Below are positions 49,238-62,594 of a DNA stretch of 64,000 nt, in pieces (positions within the stretch are counted from its first letter, which is position 1; every line of letters begins with the position of its first letter). The position numbers were made by a program, and so were the translations under genes. Under the pieces are notes generated by a model. It did no database searches and had not been told where the DNA came from. It saw nothing but the letters and a program-made list of their open reading frames with translations. Origin of the DNA: Eucommia ulmoides (Eukaryota > Streptophyta > Magnoliopsida > Garryales > Eucommiaceae); assembly GCA_016647705.1 (NCBI GenBank), contig CM028327.1:4349726-4413725 (forward strand). The letters are read 5' to 3'.

Positions 49238-50230
49238 TCTTTGGATTATATTTTTTACATTATATTATTACTCTATTTCCCTAGGTTGTTCTTCTTTGAT
49301 AAGATTATGCTTTAATTTGAGTAGATATTCTCCTTTAACAGTAGGGTCTTGAATGTGTTCTAGCATTTCTAACATGATCTGATTTTCTTTTGAAATTACA
49401 TTCATTGTTTTTGAACATTTTCAAAATCTCATATTCTTGTGGCATGATTCTGTTAATTCTTGATCAGAAGCTTCACTTTCGGTTTTTATGATTTCATTCA
49501 ATTCTTCATTTTCTGATTCACTTGATGAATCTTCACTCTCGTTGTTTATGAGTAAATTCATTATTTGTTCCTTTAATTTTTTGCTACAGTCTAATGCTTG
49601 TATTTTTTTCTTTTATTTTACAATTTTTACTATAATGGTCAGGTTTTCCACATTTGTAACATATTATTTCTTTTTTATTAGATTTTGGTTTTGATTTAAT
49701 GATAGGTTTCTCTCTTTCAAAATATTTTTTCCATCTACTAGGATTTTTTGTTTTAGTTTTGAATAATATTTTTTGACGGTTTTGCTTTTTTGTCTTGATT
49801 TTGAAGATGATGCTTGGATTTTTTCATACCCGTATTGACTACAAAAGTCTCCTAATTCATTTTTACTTTGAAGGAGTTCGTTCTTCATTTTTTTATTGCA
49901 GTTTTAGGTTATTACATAAAATTAGTCATTCTTTATTTATTGCGATTATTATTTGTCCATAAGTTAATTCACTATAGTCAGTTCCTAGCTCCTTTCGAAT
50001 TCTTTCCTTGATATTTTGAGCAAACAATTTTAATAATCCTACTATAAACCTTTCTTTCCAGTAAGATTCTCTACTATCCACTCTAAAAAATATTTTTGAC
50101 AAAAATATATCTTTATATCATCTAAAATCTTGAAGTTTTGGGCATCTAAGATTTGCTAAAATTTCATCATTTTTATATATTACATTATTGGGATCTCCAA
50201 CGAATGCTTTTGTTATTGTCCAGATTAGAA
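49238..50230 (-). pseudogene. EPRV coat protein, copy B, 5' truncated
   Basis: Closely matches copy A. The zinc knuckle CYKCGKPDHYSKNC is at 49620-49661, followed leftwards by the Ser/Glu-rich tail. Upstream, 49888-49664 is open (SSSKSRQKSK basic stretch). The match to copy A stops near 50228, the right edge of the cluster. Confidence 0.8.
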
Positions 50231-50760
50231 TGCTAACAATACTTATTCTCACAACAAAAGAATTTCGCCAAGATCACAATGACAAGTCAACATAAGTCGC
50301 AGCTGCCATCAGAAACTCCACCTCCATAAATCTCTCCTCATCTGTTCGGTGTATAATTTTTTGAAATCAATAAAATAATTTTATAATAATTAATTTTACA
50401 TTAAATACTTATACATCACATCTACTCAATATCTTTAATCTTCATTGTTCCCTATTTTGCTCCACATGCCATTGCACTATAACACCATACCTTAAGAAAT
50501 AAGAAATCCATACAACACTAGAGAAAAGAAAAAGGAAATAAATAGAGGACAACCATAGATATACTAGGAGTTGGGTATCATGAAATTGAATCCAAGTTAA
50601 AATTAGAAAATCAATAAGTAGGAAGGTCTTTGACCAAGATTAATGTCTAAAAGATTAAGGAAATTACACACCCAAAAAAATATTAAAAAAAAAAATGAGG
50701 AAGCCAGACTAAATAATTTCATCTTGGGCTAGAACCCAAGAAACCAAGCTGCTCAACTAA
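50231..50760. other. intergenic, 3' flank of the Hsf gene
   Basis: No coding signal. Probably includes the Hsf 3' UTR at its right end. Confidence 0.5.
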
Positions 50761-50804
50761 CACATCTACATCTTCTTCCTCATCATCCGTACCAATATTC
50801 CCAA

Positions 50805-52681
50805 TCAAACCTCCTCTTCTCCATTTGCTTCATTCAACAACTCCTCCCAAAACCCTTCTCCAAACACCCTCTCCTCACTACGTTCCTTGTCTTCATCTTC
50901 ATCCAAACACTCCTCAATCCCCATATCAAATGGTTCCAAATCAAAGCCCAAACCCAAACCAAAATCCTCATCATCACTCTCCACTTTAATAACAACATTT
51001 TGCCCGAATTCTCCACTAGGAAGCCCACTCTCGATCGGCCTTCCCCTCTTCGTTTGAACGGCCTCCTCAATTTCTTTCCTCGTCCCCTTCTCATGAACCA
51101 ATTGATGAACAAAACCGGGGTTTCGAATTGCCTTAGCCAAGAAGCGCATCACCTGTTTGTGCTTGATCTCGGTCCCTTTTAACCTCTCCTCCATTGATTG
51201 TATGTAGGCCTTTGTGGTTTGTTGTTGTTGCCTAAGCTTGACTAGCTCCGTCGTCAGGACCTGCTTGTCGCGCCTCAACCGGTCCACTTCTGCCTCCAAC
51301 CCGAATTGCCCTAACTCAACACAAGAGTCTAAAGCTTGTTGATATGGAGATTGAGACTGAATTGTTTTTCTCCTCCTTAGGTTCTTGAGCAAGTGTCTTT
51401 GCCATCTCAAAAACCCTTCATTTGCAAACTCCCATTTGTCTGGATCCACTTTTTTGAAGCCCTGTTGAATTAACTCAGACAAAATAGCCCAAAAAGTACT
51501 CATGATATATATAGAAGATCTTGAACCCTAATTAAAGAGCTCTAAGTAATGGAACACTACTATATTTAGACATGGTGGACTTTTAAATCTTACCATAATT
51601 TATGTTTGCTTTCCTTTTATAGAAAATGAACAACATATGGAAACCCATTGCCTGAAAAGGTACAATTTTCTATTTTTATTTTACTTAGATGATAATAAAA
51701 TATTGATCTAAATTACATTTTATACTCGAAGTGTGAATTTAGTTTCACTTCCCACCCTAATATTTTAATGTTATCATATTGACCTGTAAAGATTTACATT
51801 TGTGTTTAATTGAACATTTTAACCGAGAACTGACCAATTTTTTTTCTGGATATTTAGGAATTTTTAGCATCTGTATTAAATTTAGTGATTTTTTTACACT
51901 TCATGTCTCTGAACCATGTTAATATTTGACCTAAATTAGTTTAATTCTATCAGAATAAACAATTTATAAAAAAAAAAAAAAAAAATTAGAGTGCAAAGTG
52001 TACCTTGATCTATACTTAGGGTACATGCATTTCTAACTTGATCTAATAAATTAATATAAAATAAATAGTAATAAACACTTTCTAGCTGTTTCATGAAGAG
52101 GCATGGATAAAAAGTGCGAGGAAACACGATCTGGAGAAGTCCAGATGGTATATTGATGAGTCACGAGTTTTCAGATATTTCTTGAACTTTCTTTCCCTTT
52201 TATTTTTAAAAAAATTATTAGCTACTGGTCTGGCGATATCAATTTGCGATTTATAAATTAAAAAATCAGTTGTTTTGAATCCAAACGGGTCTTAAATAAA
52301 GCTAAAAATCAATCAAAATATTGAAAGAAATCATGGTGTGGGGGCAAAAAGCCAAAAAGAGAGAATTAATGAATTCAGATCCCCACGATATGTACTTACA
52401 TAAGTATTGAGCTGCCTCACAAAGCTCGAGAAGTTCTTGTGCTTGAAGTACTTTGGGAGAAGATTAATGGAGAAAGCCTGTGGATCCCACACCACAAAGC
52501 TGTTGTTTCCTCCACTCCAAGAAACAATATGATTCGTGTTTGGATCTTCCACCAGATCGTAGGTTTTTGTAAGAAAAGGTGGAGGACCACTCTCGTGAAG
52601 TCCCTCCATCGGTTGAGGAACCGCAGATGAGCTCGACCCGGCCTGGAACTCCTCCAGCTTTACCGGAGCTAGAGGATTCAT
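50805..52681 (-). CDS. class-A heat stress transcription factor (HsfA6/A2-like)
   Basis: Binds heat shock elements as a trimer and activates stress genes in the nucleus. Exon 1 is 52681-52400 (94 codons), intron 52399-51462 (938 bp, GTAAGT..CAG), exon 2 51461-50805; 312 aa. The DNA-binding domain starts near residue 34 ([15 protein letters not shown]) and is split by the intron after RQLNTY, the conserved Hsf position, then [18 protein letters not shown] heptad-repeat oligomerisation region follows ([19 protein letters not shown]), with the class-A insert before LFLAKAI-type HR-B ([13 protein letters not shown]). A basic KRGR stretch may act in nuclear import. The C-terminal AHA activator motif is FWEELLNE. 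Start MNPLAPVK resembles HsfA6b. Oddity: FLRWQRHLL has Trp where Gly is usual. Confidence 0.95.
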
Positions 52682-53060
52682 TTAGAGAGAGAGAGAGAGA
52701 GAGAAAAAAGTTTAAAGGGTTTCAAAATATGGCCATTTCAGGAGATGGGTTCATGAGAGTGAAGGATGAAAATGAAAGAGTAGATAGGAAATGAAGATTA
52801 GAAGGCTTTTCATATGAACAAACATCATGAAAGAATCAAAGGCATTGCTCAGTTGAGGAGAAGTTCAGAGAATGATCAGAAAACTGGGAATTAGATTGAA
52901 TTATTGATAATAAAGTTGGAGAGAGAGGAAAAGAAGAAGAAGAAGAAGAGGTTGAGAGGATATGGAGGTAGTGTCAAACATTTTATGAAGAGGGTTATGG
53001 CATCTGCATCGTTTATAGCGTATTATATATGAATTGTTTATTGTACCCAAAAACATAATT
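52682..53060 (-). promoter_or_regulatory. Hsf 5' UTR and promoter-proximal region
   Basis: A (GA)n tract at 52684-52703 lies directly upstream of the ATG, and a second purine-rich tract at 52919-52955. A possible TATA element on the - strand is CTATAAAC near 53018-53011. No clear three-unit heat shock element was found. Confidence 0.4.
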
Positions 53061-53700
53061 ATGAATTGTTTACTGTTGGCGACATGACTAGGTGGAAAAG
53101 CAGTGATGTGCAAAGGGAACTAAAATGGGGTCTAGATATTTCATCTCCCCTTCCCTTTTTCTCTCTTCTTATTGAAGTTGCTATAAAAGGACATAGAAAG
53201 TCATTCTCCATTTGGATATTTGGTCCAATAGTTATAGTGTGTTACTCCCAAAATTAAATTATCGAATTTAATTTTGAATGTACAAAATTGATGTAAAAGA
53301 ATTAATATATCTTTAAAATCGTGTAGAGATGTGATTAATTGAGATATATGTAAGTTGTCTCAAACATATCTTACTATAAAACCCAAAACGAATTTATATT
53401 GTTTCGCTTAAAAGCACAACTAGGAGCACATCCAATAGATCGTGACAAATTTTTGATGTGCCATTTGTTGAATTTAGCGCATGAATAGTCGTATAGCACA
53501 TGTGGTTTAGGGTGAATACTCCCATAGTTGTGGTAAAAATAACGTGTCAATTCTTTAAATGTAATTTGATATTATTTTTTTAAAAAAAAAAAATTGGTTT
53601 GATGACTGTTGAAACAATAACTACCTCCAACAGTCCTCTGCCAAATTTCCCATTGGACTTGACTTGTGACAAAAATGGCTTAGACAAAAGGGTGTCGCAT
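53061..53700. other. intergenic, nothing recognised
   Basis: A/T-rich with a poly-A run at 53580-53593. No gene or repeat named. Confidence 0.5.
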
Positions 53701-53715
53701 TCTGTTGGAGGCTTA

Positions 53716-55909
53716 GAGCTTGTTTGATAACCACTTAATTTTTAAGTGTTTAAATTTTAAGTGCTGAAAATTAAGTGTTTATATTTTAAATGTTGAAAAT
53801 TTAAGTGCTGAATTTTGTTTGTTTGTTTGATAAGTATAAAAATTGAATGTTGAAAATTGTTTAATTTATATAACTACCATTGAATCAAAATAAAAACATA
53901 ACACCGCATACAATCACATTTCTCACATTAAAATCAACATAAAATCAAAACTTGGAAGACAAATAAAAAAGAGTTTACTACAGTAGTAGGCAGATCAACG
54001 CCTCTCTCAAATTAGGGCAAACTTTCAAAGAAGCTCATCACGCCAAGAAACCATTCCTTCGATTTCTCTCTATCAGATCAAGAGCTTTTCAATAGCATTA
54101 TGTGTAATTAAAACATACCATGATTCAAAAACAAATCACAATGAGATAATAACATAAATGAGGTGCCATTTGTCTAGCATTTTTGTTCCCAGGAAACTTG
54201 GAACGGAAATAGAAATCTCTTAATTTTTCTTTCTTGTTATCGATAACAGAAAATTGTTTCCAAAAAAGAAGTCTTAAAAAATCAATCCATAAGTAACAAC
54301 TATACACATTCAAAAAATTATGATTCACCAAATTAGCAACGACAATCCAAGAATTCAAACAGTTCAAATAACCCTAATTACTTGATAGTGATCGAAGATG
54401 ATTACCGAAGTGAAAAGCCAATAAAACGAAGAATTTTAACAGGAAAACACAATTAAGCATTCTTCTATCAATGGAAACAAAACTTGCAAGCTACAAAAGA
54501 TAAACGCCAGTAAGACAACCTCGCTTTCTCAATGCAACCCATTGAAAGAATAGAAGCAGTGAGGACTAGAGAATTGTATTAGTACTTTTCAAACATGCTA
54601 TGTTTAAAGTGAAGACTAGAGAATGGAATTAAGTTCAATTTACTACTTCCAAAGCAATTACAGAACATAACCCTAAATAATTGAAAATTCAGAACAACTG
54701 CATGAAAAGTAAATTTGGAACCAACATGATCAAGCTACAAAGTTAAAACATGGCAAGCGGCAAGCCCACACCAATACCGTGGGATCATTTTTCTCATAAT
54801 ACTGTTTCAGTTTCCAATTTTCTAGTAACAGAAACAGAGATATGGGAACCAAAAAAAAATTATTTTTACTCTGCTCTCAGTTTTACAGCACAAATTTTTG
54901 AAAATAGAATTGAACTGTTGCCAAATTTCTAAGTTTTTTTATAACATAAACAAAAATCTGGGAATAGAAACATCTAAAATTCAAAACAAGAGTTGTGCTT
55001 GAGTTTTTCACAAAAGAATCCTTAACAACCAAATTTGAGATGGGGTGTCCATAACATAGAATTTCAAAAATATGAAAGATGTGCAGAACAAAAATCAAAT
55101 GAGAATCTCAAAAAAGATAAATAAATTACAAAATCTGAGATAATCTGAAAGACGAGAAATATAATTGCCAACCCCCCGCACAAAACCTAAATTCGAGGTT
55201 CGTCGCACACAAACAAAAACCCTAAACAAATTAATAGAAATCCTAAACAGAAAAACAGAAATTCGGTGATGAATGAAGATTGATGAATTTTCTGCAAACT
55301 ATTCGATTGAGGATGCAAAATCACATCACATACTTGAATAGATTGAAGAAATGCAAATTTGGAAGTTGAAGAAACGAAAAACTATAGATTTGAAGAAGAA
55401 CATATCTCGTTCAAGATTTCTCAACTCGCCGCCACTTTGCTTCTCAACTCGCCGCTTCAATGTGTGAACAGAAGTACCGTAGACAAAGAGGATCGATGAA
55501 TCGGCGGATCGTGCTTCAAAACTGAACACTATATTTGGTAAGCCGCTTCGGATAACCTGACCCGAGCCTTCTCTCTCTCTTCTCAACTCGTCGTCGTCGC
55601 CGCCTCCATCGCTATGGAAAATGAAAACGATAGGGACTATCGAATGAACAGAACAGAAGAAACCCTACATCCCTAAGGGCAAAATGGTCAATTCTTTTTT
55701 TTTTAATTTGAAAAAAATTGAGCGCTTTCTGCAAAAAAAAATAAGTAAAGGGGACTTTACTGAATTTTTTACTTAATATTTCACTTAATTTTTAAGCTAA
55801 CTTATTTAATTAAGTAGTTTTCATTACATTGGTCAAACACACTTAATTAATTAAATACTTAATTTAATCATTATTAAGTGCTTAATTTTTTTTTTTATCA
55901 AATATGTCC
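53716..55909. mobile_element. 2.2-kb non-autonomous DNA transposon, Harbinger-like
   Basis: The ends GAGCTTGTTTGATAA and TTATCAAATATGTCC are imperfect inverted repeats (11 of 15), flanked by TTA on both sides (53713-53715 and 55910-55912), as for PIF/Harbinger elements. Subterminal ACTTAATTTTTAAGTG words face each other. No transposase frame was seen; the interior (54000-55640) has a leader-like GC-richer stretch at 55400-55640 ending with a CT-rich tract. Confidence 0.6.
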
Positions 55910-56064
55910 TTAATTTTGGCTAAAAAATAACAAATGGTAATTAATTATTTTGGCACAGAACAAATGTTAGAGGCGCTCTAATTAGATATGGAATTAATAA
56001 ATGGTCGATCATTGGTCCCCTTTTCAGATGTCAAATACTGTGTAGATTTTTTTTTTTTCATTTT

Positions 56065-56074
<10 letters not shown>

Positions 56075-56095
<21 letters not shown>

Positions 56096-56096
56096 G
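56075..56096. repeat. 22-base G homopolymer after poly-T
   Basis: Two T-runs (56048-56058, 56061-56074) followed by 22 uninterrupted G. Same design as 10313-10334. Confidence 0.9.
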
Positions 56097-56490
56097 AATA
56101 GATTTAAAATAAATGAATTCACAACTAAAAGTTATAATTTGAATTTAGAATATCTAATTAGAGATGAATATCAACAAATGAAATTCAAAAATGACTTAAT
56201 CAATGAAGTTATCAAAATTCATTCAACATGGATGTTATAGGAAATTTTCTCTCTCCAAATTTGCTGGTTAAGGTCCCGTTCATAAATAATATTTTTTTAC
56301 AAACAAAAAGGTTGAATTTGGATAAGAAATTTGATAAATTACTATAATTTATAAATAATGGAATTTTAAAATTTAAAATTTTGAAATTTTATCATTCACA
56401 AATTTATTTTTTTAATGATAATTTGATTGTATAGTTTCATAATTTTTTTGTTTGAAATTCATTAAATTTGATTGTATACTTAAATTATAT

Positions 56491-56723
56491 TAGTAAATTA
56501 TATTATTAAAATAGGTATACAAACTATATCATTAAATTATTAAAATAAAAATTATATTATTAACTATAATGATAATTTAATGATAATTTGATTGTATACT
56601 TACAATTTTGAAATTCATTAAATTTTAATAATAAAAAATGTGAAAATATAGTTAATAATATAATTTTATTTTAATAATTTAATGATATAGTTTGTATACC
56701 TATTTTAATAATATAATTTACTA
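56491..56723. repeat. A/T-rich fold-back: 76-bp inverted repeat
   Basis: The left arm 56491-56567 and right arm 56648-56723 are nearly perfect reverse complements (core ATAGGTATACAAACTATATC), separated by about 80 bases. The surrounding 500 bases repeat parts of the arms (AATTATACTATTTTTATACC words). It resembles a fold-back element. Confidence 0.85.
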
Positions 56724-57994
56724 ACATAATTTTAATTACACTATTTTTATACCTACAATTGCATAGCTATTACATAATTTTAATTATACTAATTTTAGTA
56801 ATATCATTATAATTATATTATTTTTACATTATTTTAATTATTCTATTCTATACCTTTTTTAATTATACTATTTTTATACCTATTTTAATTATATAATTTG
56901 TAATATCATTTTAATTATACTATTTTTATACTTATTTTTATATTAATTTTAGTAATATCATTTTGATCATAATATTTTTATTCATGTTGTATACCATTAT
57001 GTAATTTTAATTATAGTATTTGTATACTATTTTATAATTATTTTAATTATACTATTTTTATGCCTGTTTTAATAATATAATTTTAGTAATATCATCTAAA
57101 TTATATACTATTTTATCTTTATTTTTATAATATAATTTTAGTAATATCATTTTAATTATACTCATTGAAAGAAGTGAAATTCGTGAAATTCTTTTTTGGA
57201 GTAATTTGTAAATAACACTCGTTTCGAATAGATTTGGCAAATTCATTTTGTCCCTTTAAAATTCTACTTTATAAATTTAATGAATTTTACAAATTCTTTT
57301 TAGTATTATCCAGACAAAAGATTTTAGAAGAAAAAAAATACGAAATCTCTCCTTGAATTACCTTATACCCAAACGCAACTTTACATTCATTAATTTCAAA
57401 TGGAGCCTAAACTATTTTAGTACTGCCTATCCAGATCAAATATTCTCTGTTTTAAACCGTTAATTATTTCATAAACATTAAGTATTTTTTTTAACTTAAT
57501 ATATAATTAAATGAAACATTCACATTGCATGTTGAATTAGTCGATTAATTACTTTTGCTGATAATTATTTTTTCTATTTATTTGAATGTTATGAATTGAT
57601 AAACATTAAATCCATGTTTTTATTCATCCACAATGATATTATCAAACAAAAAATGTTTTTACTGATTTTTTTTTTTTCTGAAACTGTCCCAACCGAACTC
57701 TCCTTAAATATATGATTACAATACTATTGTATAACTATAAAATGATTGAAACTTGTCCAAAGTTGAGCCACAATCACATATTATTTTAAGGGAAAATTAC
57801 TGGACAATCCCAATTTTAACGTGAAATTACCAATTAAACCCGCATGTTTGAAAATAAGTCAAATAATCCCAATCTACAAATTTTTTGAACAATCTAGTCC
57901 TAAAATTTAAAAAACGTGAAAATTATATAGCAAAATTACCCTTACATGATTCTTACGTTTATAATTTTCTTATTTGGAGGCTTCACACAAAATT

Positions 57995-58600
57995 ATTTTA
58001 TTCAAATCAAAATAACTTTTATTGTACATATTTTTATTACGATATAATTATATATTCAGATTCGTCTCAATAAGATCTTCAAAATGATATCATATTCAAT
58101 ATTTTTTTTATTAGTTTCAAATTTGTGTTATATTCAACATGAATGTTACTTGTAACATTATTATTACATGGATGTTACATGTGATGTTACTATTACACCA
58201 TGTTACATGTAATATTTACATTCATTATGATATCCGATTCAACACAGACAATGTTACATTCCACATGCAATATGCTCTTTGCGTGTGGAATGTAACATTG
58301 TCTCTATTGCCTGTAACATTTTCTATTTACTGTCAACACTTATATCATTTTTTGCGTAGGAATGTAATATTGTCTGTGTTAAATCATATTTCATGTAGAT
58401 GTTACACGTAATATTTTATAATTCGTAAAAAATTAAAAAATCTGGAAATACTCATGTGGAATGTAACATGAATATGAAAACTGAATACTAATGAAAAATA
58501 GTGAATTTGATATCATTTTGAAGATCTTATTTAGACGAATTTGAATATGTAATTATATTGTAAAAAAATGTGTACAACAATAATTATTTTCATATTAATA
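57995..58600. mobile_element. fold-back MITE with about 130-bp inverted ends
   Basis: The left arm (about 57995-58140) and right arm (about 58450-58600) are inverted copies, sharing AAGATCTTCAAAATGATATC and its complement. The centre is filled with TGTTACAT/ATGTAACA words and a second palindrome: ACAATGTTACATTCCACA at about 58248 and its complement near 58285. No transposase. Confidence 0.8.
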
Positions 58601-61600
58601 AATGGTTATATATTACCTAAATTAGCTCCGTAAGATGTGGATGTATTATGTAGGCGCAATAATTAGAGGCATTTTTGTCACAAAAATGGCAAAATGACCG
58701 CTCGGTTCATGAAAAAAGTAGCAGGTGTAATCGGTAGTTTCCAACCGTTTTTGGAATCTCTCAGTAAGCGCCCCTTTATTTTAATATTACAGGTTTGTCG
58801 CATATTTAGCTTTGGTCGGCCGGTTGGGGAGAACAGTTTAAATTACACTCTACACCCCTATAGTTTACCAAGTTTCCTTTGATAGACTTTTTATTTGTAA
58901 ATAAATATTCTAAAATTTATAAATTATATTAAAAACAAATGCATAGTCATTTCCAACAAAAATATCACAGCATCATTATTTTTGAAAAAAAAAACTTGTT
59001 AACTAGAACGCACTAATCATAAAAAATTTAATAATTACATCAGTGAAAATGAGTTATGACAGATATCGAATGTATGAAATTCACCAAGAAATTGAAAGAA
59101 CATTATGTGCTATGTTTTTTCCATTGCTTCTATTACATGGGCATTCAAAACGGAATCAAAACAACTAAAGAAAAAGTGTAATTCAAACATTCTTTTGAAA
59201 AAATTAAATCGTAATAAACATTAAGGTATTTAATTGAATATAATGAGGGATTAATTCCCGCTCAATAAGTCAATTTATTTAAGAAACAAATCCAATCCCA
59301 GAAGTTCATAAGAAGATATCAAATGTTGACATCCTAGAAGTTCATAAGAAGATATCAAATTTTGTCAACAGAATCAAAATATTAAGATCAAATCAAAGAT
59401 TGAGATCAAGAGAATAACTCAAGATTAACCTAGAATTAAAACCCTTGCTAAATAAATATTCCTTGGCATATTATGTTAAAGCGCGTTGGAAAGAAGCCAC
59501 TTGAGAGAATATATCACGAAATAATGATGATAAAACAAGAACGAGAACAATTGCACGTTAATAGCTTTTAGAAATACAAGAGATTTTTTTTTATTTTTTT
59601 TGCAAATATTAATTGATCATTTGATATTGGAGATACACGTAAATTAGGAGACATAGCACGCATGTGTGCGCGCGCGCACATATTTATCTATATAAAATAT
59701 GGTGGTACTTAGAAGTACAAGATCCACGAATTGATTCCATGAGATCACAATTTGTACAGTACTAATGTGCTTCTTAAATTATGTTACGAATTTTATGAGC
59801 ATATTGATGCATGGGAATCGGATATGAATGACGTAAGAAATGACTAGGAAACGTTGCGGGAATGACTTCATTTTTCAAAACCTAAATATTCATTGATGAA
59901 AAATATCAAGAAACTACAAATTTTATGCATTCAATTGGGATTATTTAAAAGAAGAACACGATTGTTGATATTTCAAGATAATAAGGTCAAAGATAAACAA
60001 AATGATCTTAGGAGGATTGTAATATAAATAGTTATGTATAACATATGCATCGATGCGGTTATTTAGAACCACGCCCTAATAAAATAGAAACACGAAACAA
60101 AAGATCAAAATGCAAAGTAAAAAAATTACCAGACTAAATTACTACAAGAACAAAAAATTATAAACTATAAATAATAAGAATAATGAAATGAAGATCAAAT
60201 GGAAGAATCAATAAAAATAATTCCAATAAACGAAAACAAAAATGAGTGGTATGCGTGCCAATCGAAGACCTTATGATAGACTACAAAGAAATCGTAGAAA
60301 AACAAGAGCAAGATAAAATCTAAGAAATAAATAGAATACTAAAAGGGTAGGAAAAAATTAAAGGAATAATACAAAACTAATTTTGGGTTCTCTCTCAGTC
60401 TATCCTCAATTAAAATTAAAAGATACTTGACATACAACAAATAATAAAAACCACCACTTAACATAATCAGAAGATCCGATGGATATGTGATTCACAAGAT
60501 TTTTTTGGGGTTAGACAATGAATTTAGAAATTAAAGATATTGGAAGAAAATATTAAGATCATGGAATGCATCTGACTGGGCCAAATTAGAACCGTGGTAC
60601 TAGAAAAATTAGTTGCAATACAATAATGATATTAAGGTGTCGAATCCACGTGGATTGAATTGTAATTATCAAGCTAAGATATTAGAAATATCTAAAACTT
60701 CTAGAACACATTTAAGTTATTTGCTATCACATAAATTGGAGACCTAGGGTTGTGATTTCTATTGCCAATTCATATATTTATCATTTAGGGAAAGGATTTA
60801 TTGGCTACAAGCACATGAACATCTTGAAAAATGAAATAAATTGTCCAATAGCTTGACTTACCAAATCCTAAGCACAATTTATCTATTCCGATTAGACATA
60901 GTCATAAATTGTCCATATCTAATATAAATCATCTTATTTTCTCAAAATCACTTTACGAATAATCAAAGAATACATAATAATTAAACAATTCAGAATGTTC
61001 TATAAAATAAAATCTCAAAATCTAACAATTGCTCCATGAATGAAAATACACAACTTAAATAATATAAAAATATTATGTATCTATTGTTACATCATTACCC
61101 TAGAAAAGGACGAACTGGCCACTCAAAGAGAAAAGAGAAAACCGAGTTATTAGCTTCATATCCGTGAGCGATCTTCAAGTAACTTGACAACCTTCTTCTC
61201 CTAAGACTAACCGTCTTCATTTTCTAAGAAAAATTATGAACCATAGCCAATGAGACTAGGTTATGGATTTCGCCCTAGTGAACTTTGACAGCAACTTAAG
61301 TGGCTTGTTGTTGCATTTTGTCGGCACAAAATATATTTCTCCGGGAAAAACTTAAACATAATGTTTTCTCCGGATTTTGTCTACACAAGTGGATTTATGT
61401 TCATACGAATTGTCTCCATCAACACATTTTGACACACGATCTTTGTTTTTGTAGATTTAATAAAAACGCATTAAGTTCATATATCATAATCACATTCCAA
61501 ATTCCTAGCGGGCACTAACTATGGGCAAGTAATAAATAATTATGTGAATCGATCACACCCCAAACCTCAACTTTGCTTGTCAAAGACCAAAATAGTCAAA

Positions 61601-62110
61601 TGAATTAAAATGTCACTTTCATAGGGAGAACGATTTCATTCAGCGTATGCAATAAGTCTTCAAACTCCTAGGTGATCCTTAGTGGAAGATTGTGTCTTGT
61701 CAGGTTACAGTAATATTACTAATAAACATTGAAGTACTCCTACATTGATCCCATAAATCAACAAAGTGCAACACATATTTTAGCATGATAAAGTTGCATA
61801 ATATTATGTATGTTAATATTATGTTGGCATGATACATGAATTTGGTGCTTTATATTGATATGCATGCTTTATTATTTCACGTGTTCTACAAAACTCGAAG
61901 ATAAAAGTCGTAGTTTATGGACACTTAATCGAAAATCATTGTGTACTATTTCAATCGGACATAATTATACAGTCATAATTTTTGGATGAAACTAATTTCA
62001 TATGAAAATATACTTCCTAAGATTTTCAGTAATTGGTCATATAGTTAAATTAAAGTTCAGACGAAAGAGATATACACATTTGAAATTTAGGTAATTTGTT
62101 TGTCTAAAAT
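58601..62110. other. intergenic, no gene recognised
   Basis: A small GC-richer frame at 58694-58882 is not recognised. A 25-base direct repeat (AGAAGTTCATAAGAAGATAT) occurs at 59300 and 59334. The stretch 60630-61500 contains phrases such as AAGGTGTCGAATCCACGTGG and GACCTAGGGTTGTGATTTC that I associate with old LTR sequences, but ends were not found. Confidence 0.4.
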
Positions 62111-62536
62111 TGTAATACCCCCAAAATTTATATTTTTTAAAATATTATTTTATACAACTTTAATATTTTTGGGTTATTTTGTATATTACGAGAATTTATG
62201 GTATAAATAATATTCGATAAATTTTTTAGGGTTAAACGATAATTTTAAATTAACTTTTCAAAATTTTGAGACAACTGTGTTATAAATAAATATATTTTCA
62301 AGAGTTTTTGGATATAATTAATATTTTCTCTATTTTAAGGGGATATTTATGTAAATAACATATATATATATACACACATGCAATTTGCTGTTAAGACAAT
62401 AAATTACACATATATACATAAATGGATAACACGTGTATTGTGTTATGATAATAATAATAATGATGATGATGTTGATGATCAAACAACTTATATGAGTACA
62501 AACATTAAGAAGTTACAGTTACACTAATATACATAC

Positions 62537-62594
<58 letters not shown>

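Larger units (their letters stand above)
38280..50230 (-). mobile_element. endogenous pararetrovirus (Caulimoviridae) cluster, rearranged
   Basis: Old, defective copies of a plant DNA pararetrovirus integrated in the genome. Read from right to left: coat-protein fragment, protease, a transactivator-like region, intergenic promoter/leader with primer-binding site, movement protein, coat protein, an RNase H fragment, an unassigned stretch, protease, RT/RNase H. Protease, coat-protein zinc knuckle and RT/RNase H segments each occur twice, so at least two partial genomes were joined head to tail with internal deletions. Every reading frame is broken. The genus is unclear: separate coat, polymerase and transactivator-like regions suggest a relative of cavemo- or solendoviruses. 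Confidence 0.85.
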
